A stretch of DNA of 64,000 nucleotides from the NCBI GenBank assembly GCA_014281115.1, contig JACONQ010000008.1, forward strand, positions 2,356,001-2,420,000, read 5' to 3'. The notes below the pieces were generated by a model, which did not search any database, was not told the DNA's origin, and saw nothing but the letters and a program-made list of their open reading frames with translations. Position numbers and translations under genes: made by a program. Positions 10,747 to 21,729 of this stretch are shown piece by piece; the stretch's first letter is position 1, and each line of letters starts with the position of its first letter. The DNA is from Laburnicola sp. R22_1. Its lineage: Eukaryota; Ascomycota; Dothideomycetes; Pleosporales; Didymosphaeriaceae.

Positions 10747-11259
10747 ATGGTGCCACACCAAAAGGGCGACCAAATGCGCTACCAAAAGCGCGACCTATCC
10801 AACCTCGACGCCTGGCTAGCACACTCGAAAGCGAATGCCACGCTCCCCCCCTACTTCCCAATCAGCTGGAATTATATCTCAGAAAAATGGTTCACATATT
10901 CAGAGTCCATGAAGAGGGGTAGGTGCATCCATCTTATAACACAAGACCAGTCCACCACTAATCGATCAGCGTTTTACTTTCTCGCACAGTTTCTACACAA
11001 CGCTTCTCCGAATGAGGACATCTCTTCTCGCGATGCTGTAGCCCAAATGGGAGATAACTTGCACAAGCTGAGGAAAAGCTTAGAAGGTGTTGATCGGAAA
11101 GAGGTGAGGGGATCCGGCATGATGGCTCTACTGGAGAAGGTTGAGGAGTGCCTGCCTGGATGGGAGTATGGCAAGAGAGAATCTGTTAATAGGGGGGTAC
11201 TCAGGCCGTTCAAGAGGATGATGGAGCAGCTCAAGTTGCAGGATAATTCAGAAGGGTAG
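10747..11259 (+). CDS. Hypothetical protein, 170 aa
   Basis: Single exon from a true ATG, with a TATA-like ataaata about 65 bp upstream. The protein is hydrophilic and mostly helical: WLAHSKANATLPPYFP near residue 25, SWNYISEKWFTYSES near 45, then a predicted helical bundle (AVAQMGDNLHKLRKSLEG, ALLEKVEECLPGWEY). No signal peptide or membrane segment. I do not recognise a family. Amino-acid order looks non-random, but the gene sits alone in sparse DNA and may be lineage-specific. Confidence 0.5.
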   Translation: MVPHQKGDQMRYQKRDLSNLDAWLAHSKANATLPPYFPISWNYISEKWFTYSESMKRGRCIHLITQDQSTTNRSAFYFLAQFLHNASPNEDISSRDAVAQMGDNLHKLRKSLEGVDRKEVRGSGMMALLEKVEECLPGWEYGKRESVNRGVLRPFKRMMEQLKLQDNSEG

Positions 11260-11979
11260 GGGTCCGTGTTGGAGTGTGCGATTTATTTACGCTGGCTTTG
11301 TTCAGTTCTGCAGCCGTGGAAAATACACCATTAGATGAACTTGTATATGTGTTTGGAGAGAAATCTATAACCTTTACACCATGCTGATTATTGACCTACG
11401 ACCGACAGTGAGATTTGATCGACGATTCACAAATAAAAGACCCCAACAAACCTGTTTTGTTGCATCCCAAAGCTACCTTATTTTTAATTTCCACGTCAAT
11501 TTCCACACGCTGTTACCATCAGTGGCAAAAGCTTAATAGTAGCGCACGCGTAAGCGCGGTAATCCTTCATTTGCAGTGGTCAGCATCCTTTAATGTGGCA
11601 TTACCGCGATTCAGCGCGAAGGATTCCGCACGAAACTCAAGAGCTCCCACACCCTAGTGACCCTACCACGATAACTGTGGAACTTCAGGAGGGATCTCAC
11701 GCGAGTCGCGTTTCGGAAGATTCATTTAAACAGACTTGTTTTTCATTCAAAGTGGAAGCGATCATATGTGATCCAGGCCGGGCGTGAGGCCCAGGAACGC
11801 AAGTATATCCAAAAAGAAAATCATATCGAAGAGAAGAATCTAGAAAGCAGCAATACGTCGTGAGAAAATGCGCTGCGTTGACGTTGAAGTAAAGTAAAGC
11901 ATCGCATGAAGAAGTATAATTGTCTCCAACCAAATGACCCAGTATATGCCCACGGGCGGCCTGATGAATGCAAAGCTAT
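11260..11979. other. Intergenic
   Basis: Convergent 3' ends of the 170-aa gene and the DUF1996 gene. No further gene seen. Confidence 0.35.
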
Positions 11980-13453
11980 CTAATAATGGGAGTTGTGTCG
12001 CCTGTGCCAATGGCTACGAGCCGTGACCGTGATAGTCTCGGTGACGGTAACGGTTGCTGGGGTCTCGCCTTCGTTGCTCTCGGCGTCGGCTGGAACAACG
12101 GGGCTAGGAGGCGATGAGTCGTTGGCGTCGCCGGTATTGTATCCGTCGAGAGGAGGCGAGGCCGTTGCCTCAGCCTCTGCAACGGGAGATGGAGCGTTCG
12201 CTAAGACGGTGGTGACGGCATCGGAAGCTTCAGAGCTGCGATTGATGTCAGAGATGTGGGACATGAAGTATATATGGGGAAGATACTAACACCGCAGAGG
12301 ACACCTGGGGATAGGCGGCGCTGGAGGCGGAAGCAGCAGGAGATTTGGCAGCACCGCCGGCAGCACCGCCGGCAGCAGCGGTGCAATCAGGGCCACTAGC
12401 TGGAGTGGCTGCTTCAGGACCTGCTTGAATTGGGTTGCAGCCAGGAAGCTTCTCAACAAGAGCAACCTCTTCGGCAAAGGCTGATTTGGCGGCGCAAGTC
12501 GTAATTTCAGCGTCGTCGTTGACATTCTCGGCACCGAAGCACTCTCTCATCTGGTCGTCGCCGCATCCACATCCGCAGTTGCAGTAGCCATCGTCGGCAG
12601 TGGCCTTAGCAAGGACACCCTTCTCCCAGCCGTTGCGGAAGTCGGCATGCATTCCAAAACCGGTGGGATCTCCTTGAGCAAGGACCCATGGGTTGTCATT
12701 GGCGCTGTACTGTCCGTCGAAGGACGTAACATCCCACCAGAATTCAATGAAGATGCTGGGGAAGCGGGCAGCCTGGAAGCCCTCAGGGCAAGCATCGATG
12801 CCCATACCAGAATTGGTCGGATAAGCCATGTGCGCCGAGGGGTTCTTGGGATCGAGTGCCTCTCCGCTCCAGCAGGCTGGGAAGGTAAGCTGGGTGGTCA
12901 AACCCTGTGCGCAAGAGGTAAAGCCCGTAGGGAAGCCTTTTGATGTAATCCTCGAGTAGTCCTCGCCAATGCAGGTCCAGTCGATCCCGGCCTCGTTCTT
13001 CTCATCTTCTGAACGCCTATATGGGTCGCCAGCAAGCATAGCAAAGTCATCTGGGAATTCGGAAATATTCTTCGCCTTGGTGTTACCCGAGTCGCCAAAC
13101 TTGTAATAGACTTTGAGGAAGCTGTTTGGCACAAGGTAGAGGCCAGTGCCGTTTCCATTCCAGTAGAGAGAAGGGCGCCAGTACAAGCTCTTGTCCGGCT
13201 TGATGCGAGCCGTGGTGCAATCAGAACCCTGGAGGCTTTCGTAGGACACATCCGCACTGAGGGCATTGCCACCATCAAAATCGTGCATGTGAGGGCTCTG
13301 TTGACCAGGGAACACAGCAGGATCAAGCCTCTGTGAGCTCATGGCAGGGCCTCTACGGTTGTAGAAGCTGAAGTAGGGGCCATGGCAGTCGAATTCTTCG
13401 GCCGCGACAGTGGCAGCTAGAGCCGCTGTGAGGGCGACGATTTTGGCGAGCAT
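11980..13453 (-). CDS. Secreted DUF1996-domain protein
   Basis: Exons 13453-12291 and 12235-11980, with a 55-nt intron (GTTAGT donor, CGCAG acceptor), give 472 residues. The start is the ATG of MLAKIVALTAALAATVAAEE, a clear signal peptide. Residues about 20-300 match DUF1996: mature N-terminal FDCHGPYFSF, SPHMHDFDGGNALSADVSY near 55, KSLYWRPSLYWNG near 90, AYPTNSGMGIDACPEGF near 210 and FIEFWWDVTSFDGQY near 235. Such proteins are secreted in many fungi; their biochemical role is not settled. A Cys-rich stretch (CNCGCGC near 295) leads into an Ala/Ser/Pro-rich tail. The last exon adds TVTVTETITVT and a basic end (RSHWHRRHNSHY). No GPI-like hydrophobic end is present. Confidence 0.88.
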
Positions 13454-15655
13454 TGGGTCTGATGTCAACTCAAATAGAAGCTTGGATAGGAGATGGCGAA
13501 GTCAACGCCTGTTGAACTGAGTAGATACTGAATGAAGGGACGAGTCTCAGACTCTTGAAATGAGTGTGCTGAAGAAAAAGGAATGGATGGTATTCCTGTA
13601 CCGGAAGCCAAAAAACGAGTGAGACCGTGGGCGAGGTGAGGACACCAGGCCATGGGGTATGGACATTGTATTTGTATGCCGGGACTCATAGCTGCGGGCG
13701 CCCACGCGGGCGGCAGGGCGAGCCGCGGTGGATCCGGGCGTAGAATCAGAGCTCTGGGTCGCTGAGAGCCACATCCGAGCGCGAAATCGCTTGACGCATG
13801 CGGACTAAGATTAAAAAAGGGGTGTCCGACGATTTCTTCCCGGTGGCGTCCTGCCAACTCTGGCCATGTGGCTTTCGTCCGTGGTGGTCGGGGTTGAAAC
13901 GGAAAACGCTTGACGAATGAGCTCCGGCGCGCGAAGGTAAAAAGTGGAGAATATGCGAAACACGCTGTGGAAACGGACGTTCTGGCACTGGCGCTGTGAT
14001 CGCCAGCGGGTTCGAAATCTCCTCAGCGGATCGCTGGCGGCTAACTCCAAAACAACTTGGCGCATGTCTGCTGCAGGGGGCCTGCAGCGTCGTCGCTTTC
14101 GAATAAAATTGACCACTGCAAAAAGCCACATCGAGCAGTCGCTGTTCTAGCGAAATGTGCGTTTTAACATCGCCATAAACTAGCCAACCCCAAGTGATCC
14201 GCTCAAACCGCTCACAGTGGGCGAGATTATCGTGTTTGTAATTCGCTGCACGCAGAGCATACCCCTGCGGTCATCATGTTCACAGTCGGAAGTCCGACCT
14301 CTTGGTTCCTGCACTGAATCCCGCTCGCGCAGGTCCGTTCGTTATCACGGTGGAGCCATGGAATCAGCGCGCCTCATGTTCATGCCTTATCTTTGTGTTG
14401 TGAATGACGCTGGGAACCATTTCCCTTCACAAAATTAAACCAACGGCAATGCTGGCCTGCACAGACTCCAGAGCACGTTCTAACATGGCTGGTCACTGTC
14501 AGTTGCCACAAGGGTATCGCAGCGTGGCTACATTACGGCCGGGTGAGGACCGGATGCGAGTGACAATTCTAAAGGGATTCCGGTTGACTTCCCATCTCCA
14601 CCATCTGGAGGACCACTTTTGAGCGCTTAGCGTTCGTTGGTGGAGGGCACGATGCATCACTGCTCATTGATCTCGCCCATCACCGGACTTGTCGCCCAAC
14701 TGCCGCCGTCAATCTACTGGCTGTCTCGACGGCCAATATCGGATAGCCAGAGGACGAGATGGCAGTTGGTATTGACGAAGAACTGCATGGTATGAAACAG
14801 ACGCTGGAGCATGCCTAGGTACGATCTCAAAAGATCGACATCCGAAAGATAAGCAAATTGCATGTGGCGTTAATCGAAACCGAACACTCCTCGGGATTGC
14901 AGCGTCTAGTGTAGATACCTACGAGCTGCCGCGCCGGCGTAAGATTTGGGGCAACTCGCCTGGATTGGATATACGTAGCAGATGCCATGCCGGGTAGAAG
15001 CCGTTGGTGGGCTGTACACCGCTACTCGTGCGCCAATCTCCGCCCCCATCAGCGTAACTTCTGAGGGCTGCAGCTGTCGCTGTGGTGCGCGCATTCTCTT
15101 GCAGCTGTAGGATGTATGTAGAGAAACGTGGTACCATCATCTAGAGGTTTGTCCCGTGAACCTCGTATTCCTGATCAGTGGAAGTTTATCATGGTCGCCC
15201 ATGGGTTGCTTGAGTAAACCGACGATACTGCTTTGCTGACAACAAAAGCTGCAACTCTGCGTTACAGTAGCCGAACGAGGATGCTCAGTTTCTTCGTCCA
15301 CCCGCGCAATATGCCAAAGAAGAGACATCCCGAGCGCGTATGCTTTTCGATATCCTGTTGACGATCCAAATGGCGAGCACCTTTGAAGCGAATTACAGCC
15401 ACGATGTCCTTGTGGCGCTGTCTGGACAGGGCTTGTCAAAAAGAACACTGCAGCGGACGCATGAGCGGACGTATGTATGGTCGAAGTGAATGGGGAATTG
15501 TGGAAGGCGCCCGGAAGCCACGGTGGCGCTTCCGAATCGGAGATTGGTACTCGCTTCTTCGCGGTTGCGGTAGAGGAATTTTGCAGGACGTTTTTCTTTG
15601 CCATGTATCTATCACCCGGACGAAATCATTAATTTTCAACGTGAAGTGAATCAGC
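13454..15655. other. Intergenic, no gene recognised
   Basis: Promoter side of the DUF1996 gene, then sparse DNA. Several 100-155-codon ORFs overlap on opposite strands (for example minus 15137-15604) without domains, signal peptides or good codon pattern. Confidence 0.35.
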
Positions 15656-15656
15656 T

Positions 15657-15685
15657 CTCACGTGAGCTTTAATACATCACGTGAT
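15657..15685. promoter_or_regulatory. Paired CACGTG palindromes (E-box-like)
   Basis: Two 10-bp perfect palindromes, CTCACGTGAG at 15657-15666 and ATCACGTGAT at 15676-15685, lie 19 bp centre to centre. CACGTG is the core bound by bHLH factors such as Cbf1-type or SREBP-type regulators. The regulated gene, if any, is not clear; the nearest recognised gene starts 1.5 kb downstream. Confidence 0.4.
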
Positions 15686-17180
15686 AAACTTATCCCCGCG
15701 CCCGAGGTCCGTTTCAATCCGCGTCTCCGCATCCTCTCCGATACAGCGCTTCTTCTTTTCATCATCCAATGCTTTCGCCCTAGAAGGCGATACGGTCTCC
15801 CAACGTTGCACTAGTTAATCTATGCTCAAAATGAGCTTGTGTTGTGGACGCTGGTTAAACAGCATGCGGGTCGCCGCCACCACACCTGCACTCATCTTCC
15901 GATGCACTCATACAACACGCGCCGTACAAGTCTTTCTTTGAAACGGCAGCCGCTCGTAAAAATCCAAAACTCTCTCGGATTTCTGGATACGCGAGCGGTG
16001 CACTGCAGCAAGTGGAGACAGCCTATGTCATCATACCTACCTGTCACCCCGACCGGATTCGTGGAGCAGTTTCTGGCGTACCGCTGCCTCTATGGGACTT
16101 TACGACAAGCATTATTATACTAAGCGCCCGCTCTTGTGACTCGGGACTTACGCGCAGTCCTTCCGTCCGAGCTCATTTGTGCGACTTCGCTTCCTATTTG
16201 GAGGCACCCACGCACCTATACCTACCTTTGTACCTTTGTAGGACATCAAAAATGCTATACAGTGGCTTGCAGCTTGCAACGGAGCTGTCATCAGTCACTG
16301 TCGTGTGAAGTGGCCCTGTGGCGTTACTCGACAGCGGCTCCTGAGACAACAACTTGCCCTTTTTCGTTCTGTCATTTCTCCATCGAAATCAATCGCACAG
16401 CCTGCCAGCTGCACTCGCCGGCTGAGGGTATTTCACCTCAAGAGTCGCATGTGGCAATACAAGCATCCTTAAAAGTAATGATACCAGAAGTTGTTATCCC
16501 AGCAAAGACGAATACCAACCGAGAACTGGGTACACCGGGACAATGCACTCGACAGCTTGCCTTCCAGAACGCTATGACCCAAGCGCAATGGTTTTTAACA
16601 AAGCTCGTATAGGCACGTTAGTTCGCATCCTTTCTAAGCCCACTTTGGCGGTTAGAGCCTCCGAATCGCGGGATTTTCGCTCCATGGCTGGCTGCCTAAA
16701 CAGAGGATACACAGCCACGTCTAATGCTTTGTACCAGTACATTACTGCGCCGTCAAAGTCGTGCGTCTTCGCACCCAAGCCGGGTCATGTTCTTCTTTCC
16801 CCGGTGTCCATTGCACTTACTCCGGAAGAATACACGTTGACTTCATCTACTGGTAAAACCTGCGGAGCCACTATAGGTCGGCGAGAAGTCTTTATTCAGA
16901 TGGCCTGTATGCTTCTCAGGAATTATAGTGTGTCACCAGACCCACGTGAACCAGCAGCTTTCGCTTGTTAACTGGGGTGATCATCTACGTATGCAGCTGT
17001 CGTTTAATCTAAAGGTCCCTTGTATATTGCGGGGGAAAAAGCCAGACGCGGACACCCGGACAGAGTGGGCCGGGATCAGTAGCCACACGAATGTGGTGCC
17101 GCCCAAGCTATATGAGAACGCCCACCCGCGGAACGCGCATGCGATTTTCGATTCTTTGTCGAGGCCAGCTCGCCGTCAAG
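15686..17180. other. Intergenic, possible unrecognised or decayed gene
   Basis: A pyrimidine-rich promoter-like stretch (15720-15780) precedes ATG codons near 15820-15860 that open a short basic, mitochondrial-presequence-like peptide (MRVAATTPALIFRC), but the frame stops quickly and I cannot find a confident splice path. The 142-codon ORF at 16543-16971 has an ATG but no recognisable features. Confidence 0.3.
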
Positions 17181-18752
17181 ATGCCCAGGTATCCGCTCCA
17201 AGATACTTGCCTGGCTGTGATTAGCTTCACGCCAGTCTTGGCCACAATTTTCGTCGCCCTGAGAATATACACAAGACGGAAGCTTAATCTTCGGCTGGGA
17301 TGGGGTGAGTCTAGCGCGATGGCTTAACTGCGCAGTGCTAACTGTGTTTTGCAGATGACTGGCTGATCGTCTTTCCTACGCTACTTTCTATAGCACTTAT
17401 CGGGCCTTCATACAAACGTCAGTAGTATGGATAACTAGATTACGCACCTTTCTAACGCCTCGCAGATGTAAAAATGTGGCATTTAGGGGTGCACATCTGG
17501 GAGATCCCGCCAAACGATATAGAACCGGATTACGATGATTTCTATGGGGTGCGCCAATCTTCCATCATGCGCATTGCGGTGTCTAATTGCTTCAGGTCAA
17601 CATGGCTTTCAACCTGCTCAACATTCCGATCCTACCCCTCGTGAAAGCATCGATCATACTTCTCCTTCTGCGGGCCGGCTCGGTGATCCACTGGTTGAAG
17701 AAGGCTCTGTACGGCATACTCATTTTCACTGTCGGCAGCGCACTCATCCCATGGTGCCTGTACATCTTCACTTGCCCGCCGCAAACAGGAAACACATGGA
17801 AGCCGCGAACTTTTGGAGGGTTGCATTGCATGGGCCGTCATCGAATGGGTGAGATGCTGATCTGGGTCACTTGCGCAAACCTTCTCACCGATTTGCTCAT
17901 CTTTCCGATTCCTTTCATAATTGTTCGACGAATGATGAGCGCAAGACTTCGATCCCGGCTGGTGGTGCTGGCGGTCTTCACCTCCAGCTTAGCGTAAGCT
18001 TTCGTCGCTTCCCTTTCGCACCTACCTGCTAATTCGACTTCAGTGTCACTGGTATTGGTGCTGCCAAAATCTACCTTTCGTACCGCGACCGACTGTTCAC
18101 TTCCTTTAAGCCTGACTGGACCTATCCAATCGACTACTGCATCAGCCACATCGAGAACAACGTAGCCATCATCGTCGCCAACATTCCGATTCTGCGCGGC
18201 CTCGTTACGCGCTGGGTATTCAACTTCAAAACTAAAGCTACCCCTATGGAGCGCGAGTTTCGGAGTGATTGGCAATGGAGCACTTCAGATTCATCAACCT
18301 TTACACACGTGGCAGGCCACAAGCACAGATTCCTCCACAAGATCATGCCATGCCTCACCACCGACTTCTCCTCGTCGCTCGCCCGCTCAGACGAGTTCCG
18401 CGACTCGGCCAAACCGGCGCGCGCTGTCCTCCACAAGAAGAGCCGCTCTTTCAAGCCCAAGTCGCGCAAGCAGAGTCGCCGAAACAGCCTCGATAGATAC
18501 GAGAAGGCCGATTGCTGTGAGAAGGGCGACGCGCTAGAGACGGTGACAAGTATTGGGAGCTTAGGAAGTGCGCCGACGCTGGTTGATCGTCATAAAGAGA
18601 TTGAGTGGAGACTGAGCGAGGCGACTGTCATGTCGAGCCCGAGAAGGGTGTCTTGTGCGACACTGAGCCCGCCGATGAGCCCGATCTTGCCCTTAAGTCC
18701 GGTGCTGTTGAGGGAGGTGGAGGATGAGGACGAGATTCTGAGATACCCATGA
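17181..18752 (+). CDS. Fungal rhodopsin-domain integral membrane protein (7-TM)
   Basis: Five exons: 17181-17304, 17355-17417, 17466-17548, 17596-17993, 18044-18752; introns 47-50 nt, all in frame, giving 458 residues. The pattern is that of the fungal 'rhodopsin domain' family (not retinal opsins): TM1 CLAVISFTPVLATIFVALRIYTR, then the hallmark GWDDWL made by the exon 1-2 join, a HVKMWHLGVHIWEIP segment made by the exon 2-3 join, further TM helices (PLVKASIILLLLRAG, ALYGILIFTVGSALIPWCLY, MLIWVTCANLLTDLLIFPIP, LVVLAVFTSSLAVTGIGAAK) and a final helix ENNVAIIVANIPILRGLV. A basic, Ser-rich cytosolic tail of about 170 residues follows (SFKPKSRKQSRRNS). In-frame upstream ATGs at 17139 and 17091 are possible, but 17181 gives the usual short N-terminus. 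Function of the family is poorly known. Confidence 0.85.
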
Positions 18753-20701
18753 ACCTGTTTATTTGGCATAGCATAGCGTAGCATCTGAATTCACGACATC
18801 TTATGATCATGTACAACGTTTACTCTTGATCCGCTTGTCCTCGACGTCCATCGATAGCGCTCAGTCTTACCCTGAGGAATTCCTCAGCACTTATGGACAT
18901 GTTTCTAGCCAACACGTTCAGAGAACAACGCCCTTGAATGTCTACAACGCGCTCCTCGCAGTCAGCCATGCACCCCGGATCCCATCCAAACTGCCATCCC
19001 CACACGGGAGCACAGTCGCTAACACTCAGACCACTTCACGCTCCCTGCCGGCGCTCAGGCCCGTTCGATGCGCAGACCGCACCAGGTTACCGGCTAAGCA
19101 ACCGGCACCGCTCTCGGCAGAGCAGCCACCGTCAAACTGCACCCGGCTTGCGTGCCCAATACACTAATAATCGGAGCCGAGGCGTTCAACGAGAAGCGGT
19201 ATTCGTGGTCTAACAAAAAGCCTGTGCTACCCAATCATTACATTTGGGAGTTTCCGAGCGAAAACGAAACATGCCGTGTTCCAGTGTAAGCATCTTGTGC
19301 AACACCCGACTCCACGACGGAGGAACTGACGAGGGCGGAAAAATTCTCTGGCCCTGCACCAAGGTCCACATCCTTGGCAGCGACATGTCCAGGCGGGACA
19401 ATACGCTTTTGCGTTGGTGGTCCTGCAGTAGGAGCTTCTAACGGTCGGGGGCGCTTGCGCGTGACATGCAAACGGTGGGGTACGGTATCGCTAAGCAGAC
19501 AGACGAGAAAGGAACCCGCATATCGCGCAGCCCTCCATGTGAAAGACGTGACCCAGTGTACATACATACCGTACAACGCGGCAAGCTAGCTCCTGCGGTG
19601 CGGCTCGAATCGATAGGTAGGTAGTGCCAGCCACGTCGTATGCTCCACCATCCTTTCATCTCTTCGCGTGTGTTTCTCCACCTCTAAGCTTCTGGACTAC
19701 CCACGAAGAAAGCGAATCAAGAAAATGGGGGTCAACATCTCACTTACCCCGCGGTTGATATGGATAAAATAGCGGCTTTAACCCTTGTTCTGGTCGGGAT
19801 CCCTGAACTCGGCCACGCCATACGCTGCATTCAGGCAGATGGCTGTCGTTGCCGATATTGCGCTTGGCGGATGGGCGAGGGAGCTTCACTTTTCCCCGGG
19901 AGAGGGTATGCCGGAGTATTGGATGCGTGCGGTCAACATTACGAACAAGTTTCTGCGAGGTGATCTGGTGGATTGCTAGGGACTACGCGTAGAGGGCTAA
20001 ATCTTTCGAAGGTCTCTTGGTTTGGTGCGAAGGTAGTGGATGCACGCAAGCAGCCTCGGTGATCAGAAAGTGGTCGCCCTCAAGTGGGTGGAGTTATCCA
20101 ATACCATGTTTCCCAAATTTCCACTGAATCCGCTTCGTACAACCTTTCGCCACGCTTCATTAAAAGCCTTCGGCGACCGCACATGAGATGAGACCGAGGC
20201 AGAAGCGAGCGCTGCGTAAGAAATGATGCCCAAACCAACACTCAATGCGGAACGGAGCGCGCCTCCAGATGCAGATAGGAAGTCAAATGGCCCACCATGA
20301 ATGACACGGAACGCCATCGGAGCCTCAGCCCGTGTGGCGATGAAACTGCCATGACTGAAATAGGTAACGTACACTACGCAATCCAATAACCCTTTGATGA
20401 CTGTGCTACAAGAGGAACAAGATCCTTTCGATATACATCGATGAGGATGTCAAATCCGTCGGATTTGCATATCGTGCTGTTGGACTGACGGTTCGAAGCG
20501 TGTGCAAGGGTGCGTGTGGCTTCGTCCAAAGGCAAAGAGGCACGGCCCATCAAAGGCGAGGTCCACTGGTAAGGTATCCGTGCATGACGTCCCCTGATAC
20601 GGGTGCTCTACCGAAGTTGTGGACCAAGGAATAAAATGTTTGAAGTTCGTGTCGATCGTGAATGGCTGAACCGAAGATGACAAGGCGTAACATCATAATC
20701 T
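18753..20701. other. Intergenic, possible gene fragments
   Basis: No complete gene recognised. The plus frame at 19785-19979 reads like real protein (ATPYAAFRQMAVVADIALGG, then EGMPEYWMRAVNITNKFLRG) but has no start or partners, so it may be a relic. The minus frame within 20063-20386 contains a hydrophobic GLGIISYAALASASVSS stretch but no other support. Confidence 0.3.
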
Positions 20702-21609
20702 TTATACGAACAGCATCCCGGCGGCGACAGCAAGAGGAGCGATATTGAAGGAAGGCGCAAAAGTAGTCGCCGCGGATTCTTCGCCCGTCAGCACCTTCTC
20801 ATCGTCGCGAATGCACTGCGTCCGGGAAGTAAGTTCGGAGGGGCACGGGACGCGTTTGAAATTTGCACTGTGGAACATTAGACAGCAACCGTGAGTTCGA
20901 AGCGGGTACACGTACGTGGGGAAATATTCATTCTCATACCAATCGAATTTCCATTCGCACCCGGATCGTAGCGCTTCGGGTAGCTTGTCGCAGTCTTCCT
21001 TGGAGCTGACGCCTGCGTTTTCGCTCCCAAATACAGATTGATCCACACCGTATTGACGGGCACAGGCGTCATGTGAAGTGGTGTTACCGCCAGGTATCTG
21101 CCACATGTTAGCGATGAGAAGCAGACTTGAATAAAGTGACTTGCCGCCAAGGAAAACCGGTTGTCCGTGTTGATATCGTAGGCGGTATTCGAGGCTTGAA
21201 CGATCATGCTCTTTCCTTTGAGAGGATCGCTAGTAAAGTCCAACTGGTAGCAGGCGCAGCACCATGAGTCTTCTATCTTGCCTCCACTGATTTCGGGTTT
21301 AATGAAGGCGCCTGCGAATCCGTAGGAAAAAGTCTCGTTGATTGACCACGGTTGTTGATCAGAGCAAAGAAATGCGGAACCGCCATTGCAGCCAGTGCCA
21401 CCGCTGATGTCCGTGGGTTTGTCGTCAATGGCGCACGACAACACCGGTCGGTTGAAAGCGGCTTTTTCTTTCCAGGCGCAAGACGGCTTGCAGCAATCCC
21501 AGAATCTTGTTGTTACTGCTTCTCCCGAAATGTTGAGGTTCGCACACCTGGCGTAGATGATGAAAAGGTTCAGTAGGGCAAAAAGATTGCGAAAATAAAG
21601 AGCCGTCAT
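20702..21609 (-). CDS. Glycoside hydrolase family 45 endoglucanase
   Basis: Exons 21609-21145, 21097-20916 and 20867-20702 give 270 residues. Residues 1-22 are a signal peptide (MTALYFRNLFALLNLFIIYA). The GH45 signature TTRFWDCCKPSCAW holds the catalytic base Asp38. IPGGN, formed exactly at the first splice join, and SHDACARQYG hold the likely acid Asp165. Other family blocks: GFAGAFI, SWCCACYQLDFTS, CEWKFDWYENEYFP and FKRVPCPSELT. GH45 enzymes cut cellulose internally with inversion. The first intron is GC-AG (GCAAGT donor). The second is 48 nt with no in-frame stop, so its retention would add 16 residues without breaking the frame. A hydrophobic C-terminus (FNIAPLAVAAGMLFV) instead of a cellulose-binding module suggests a GPI anchor. 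Two CTGGGG sites that fit the CreA consensus lie just upstream of the ATG. Confidence 0.92.
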
Positions 21610-21719
21610 TGCGTGGTAGAAAGTCTGGGGCGGGTGGGAAGACGCTGGGGCATCGTTTATTAGCAACGGAGCTCGACAGTGCCAAAAAGATCTAGTCCAT
21701 CTGCGCTAGAGACGGAGGG

Positions 21720-21729
21720 CTTATATAAG
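21720..21729 (-). promoter_or_regulatory. TATA box of the GH45 gene
   Basis: On the minus strand the sequence reads CTTATATAAG, about 112 bp before the ATG at 21609. Confidence 0.55.

Noticed and set aside
14005..14040. tRNA-like 'ggttcgaaatctcc' segment
   Set aside because: B-box resemblance only; no acceptor stem or anticodon arm can be folded around it.
15137..15604. 155-codon minus-strand ORF with ATG
   Set aside because: No family, random-looking composition, no supporting neighbour or splice signals.
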